A program made the translations under genes and the position numbers. Shown here in pieces: positions 5,668 through 5,668 of a DNA stretch of 5,668 nucleotides. Every line of letters begins with the position of its first letter. The stretch's first letter is position 1. The notes under the pieces are model-generated. The model was given only the letters and a program-made list of their open reading frames with translations. It did no database searches and was not told the DNA's origin. The stretch lies in the NCBI GenBank assembly GCA_946628745.1, contig CAMOXA010000105.1:1-5668 (forward strand). Reading direction: 5' to 3'. Source of the DNA: an uncultured Verrucomicrobiota bacterium (GTDB lineage: Bacteria > Verrucomicrobiota > Kiritimatiellia > RFP12 > UBA1067).

Positions 5668-5668
5668 A

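Overview
The window is bacterial, GC-rich (by eye, not computed), and every supportable gene lies on the minus strand. Read in the direction of transcription, from high to low coordinates, the order is: methionine aminopeptidase (map, 5' end outside the window); a three-gene 2-oxoacid:ferredoxin oxidoreductase set (2x[4Fe-4S] ferredoxin subunit, alpha subunit, and a fused beta-gamma subunit; vorC-vorB-vorA-like); NAD kinase (nadK) with a broken reading frame; a P-loop nucleoside/uridine kinase; the membrane acyltransferase PlsY; and the first 42 codons of a gene with a twin-arginine signal peptide, which runs off the left edge.

Five of the seven gene junctions are stop/start overlaps of 1 or 4 bases (vorC/vorB, vorB/vorA, vorA/nadK, nadK/kinase, plsY/Tat gene), so the region looks like one tightly packed, translationally coupled operon. 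There are two breaks. The 91-base map-vorC gap carries a 14-bp inverted repeat whose promoter-distal arm is followed by TTTT. The 33-base kinase-plsY gap carries a near-consensus extended -10 element placed so that transcription would begin at or next to the plsY start codon. There is no other gene-free stretch longer than 100 bases and no support for any plus-strand gene, tRNA, rRNA, CRISPR array or mobile element.

A ferredoxin-linked 2-oxoacid oxidoreductase points to anaerobic metabolism: a 2-oxoacid, probably a branched-chain one, is decarboxylated to its acyl-CoA while ferredoxin is reduced. NAD kinase supplies NADP(H), PlsY makes lysophosphatidate for phospholipid synthesis, and MetAP trims nascent proteins, so the rest of the cluster is housekeeping. 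The NAD kinase wording around GFNLGGLGYL and the mix of genes resemble, from memory, anaerobic PVC-group bacteria (Kiritimatiellota/Lentisphaerota/Verrucomicrobiota). This is a low-confidence inference.

I see no clearly new biological system. The points most worth checking are the nadK frameshift, the map-vorC inverted repeat, the possible leaderless plsY promoter, and the unidentified Tat-exported gene coupled to plsY.
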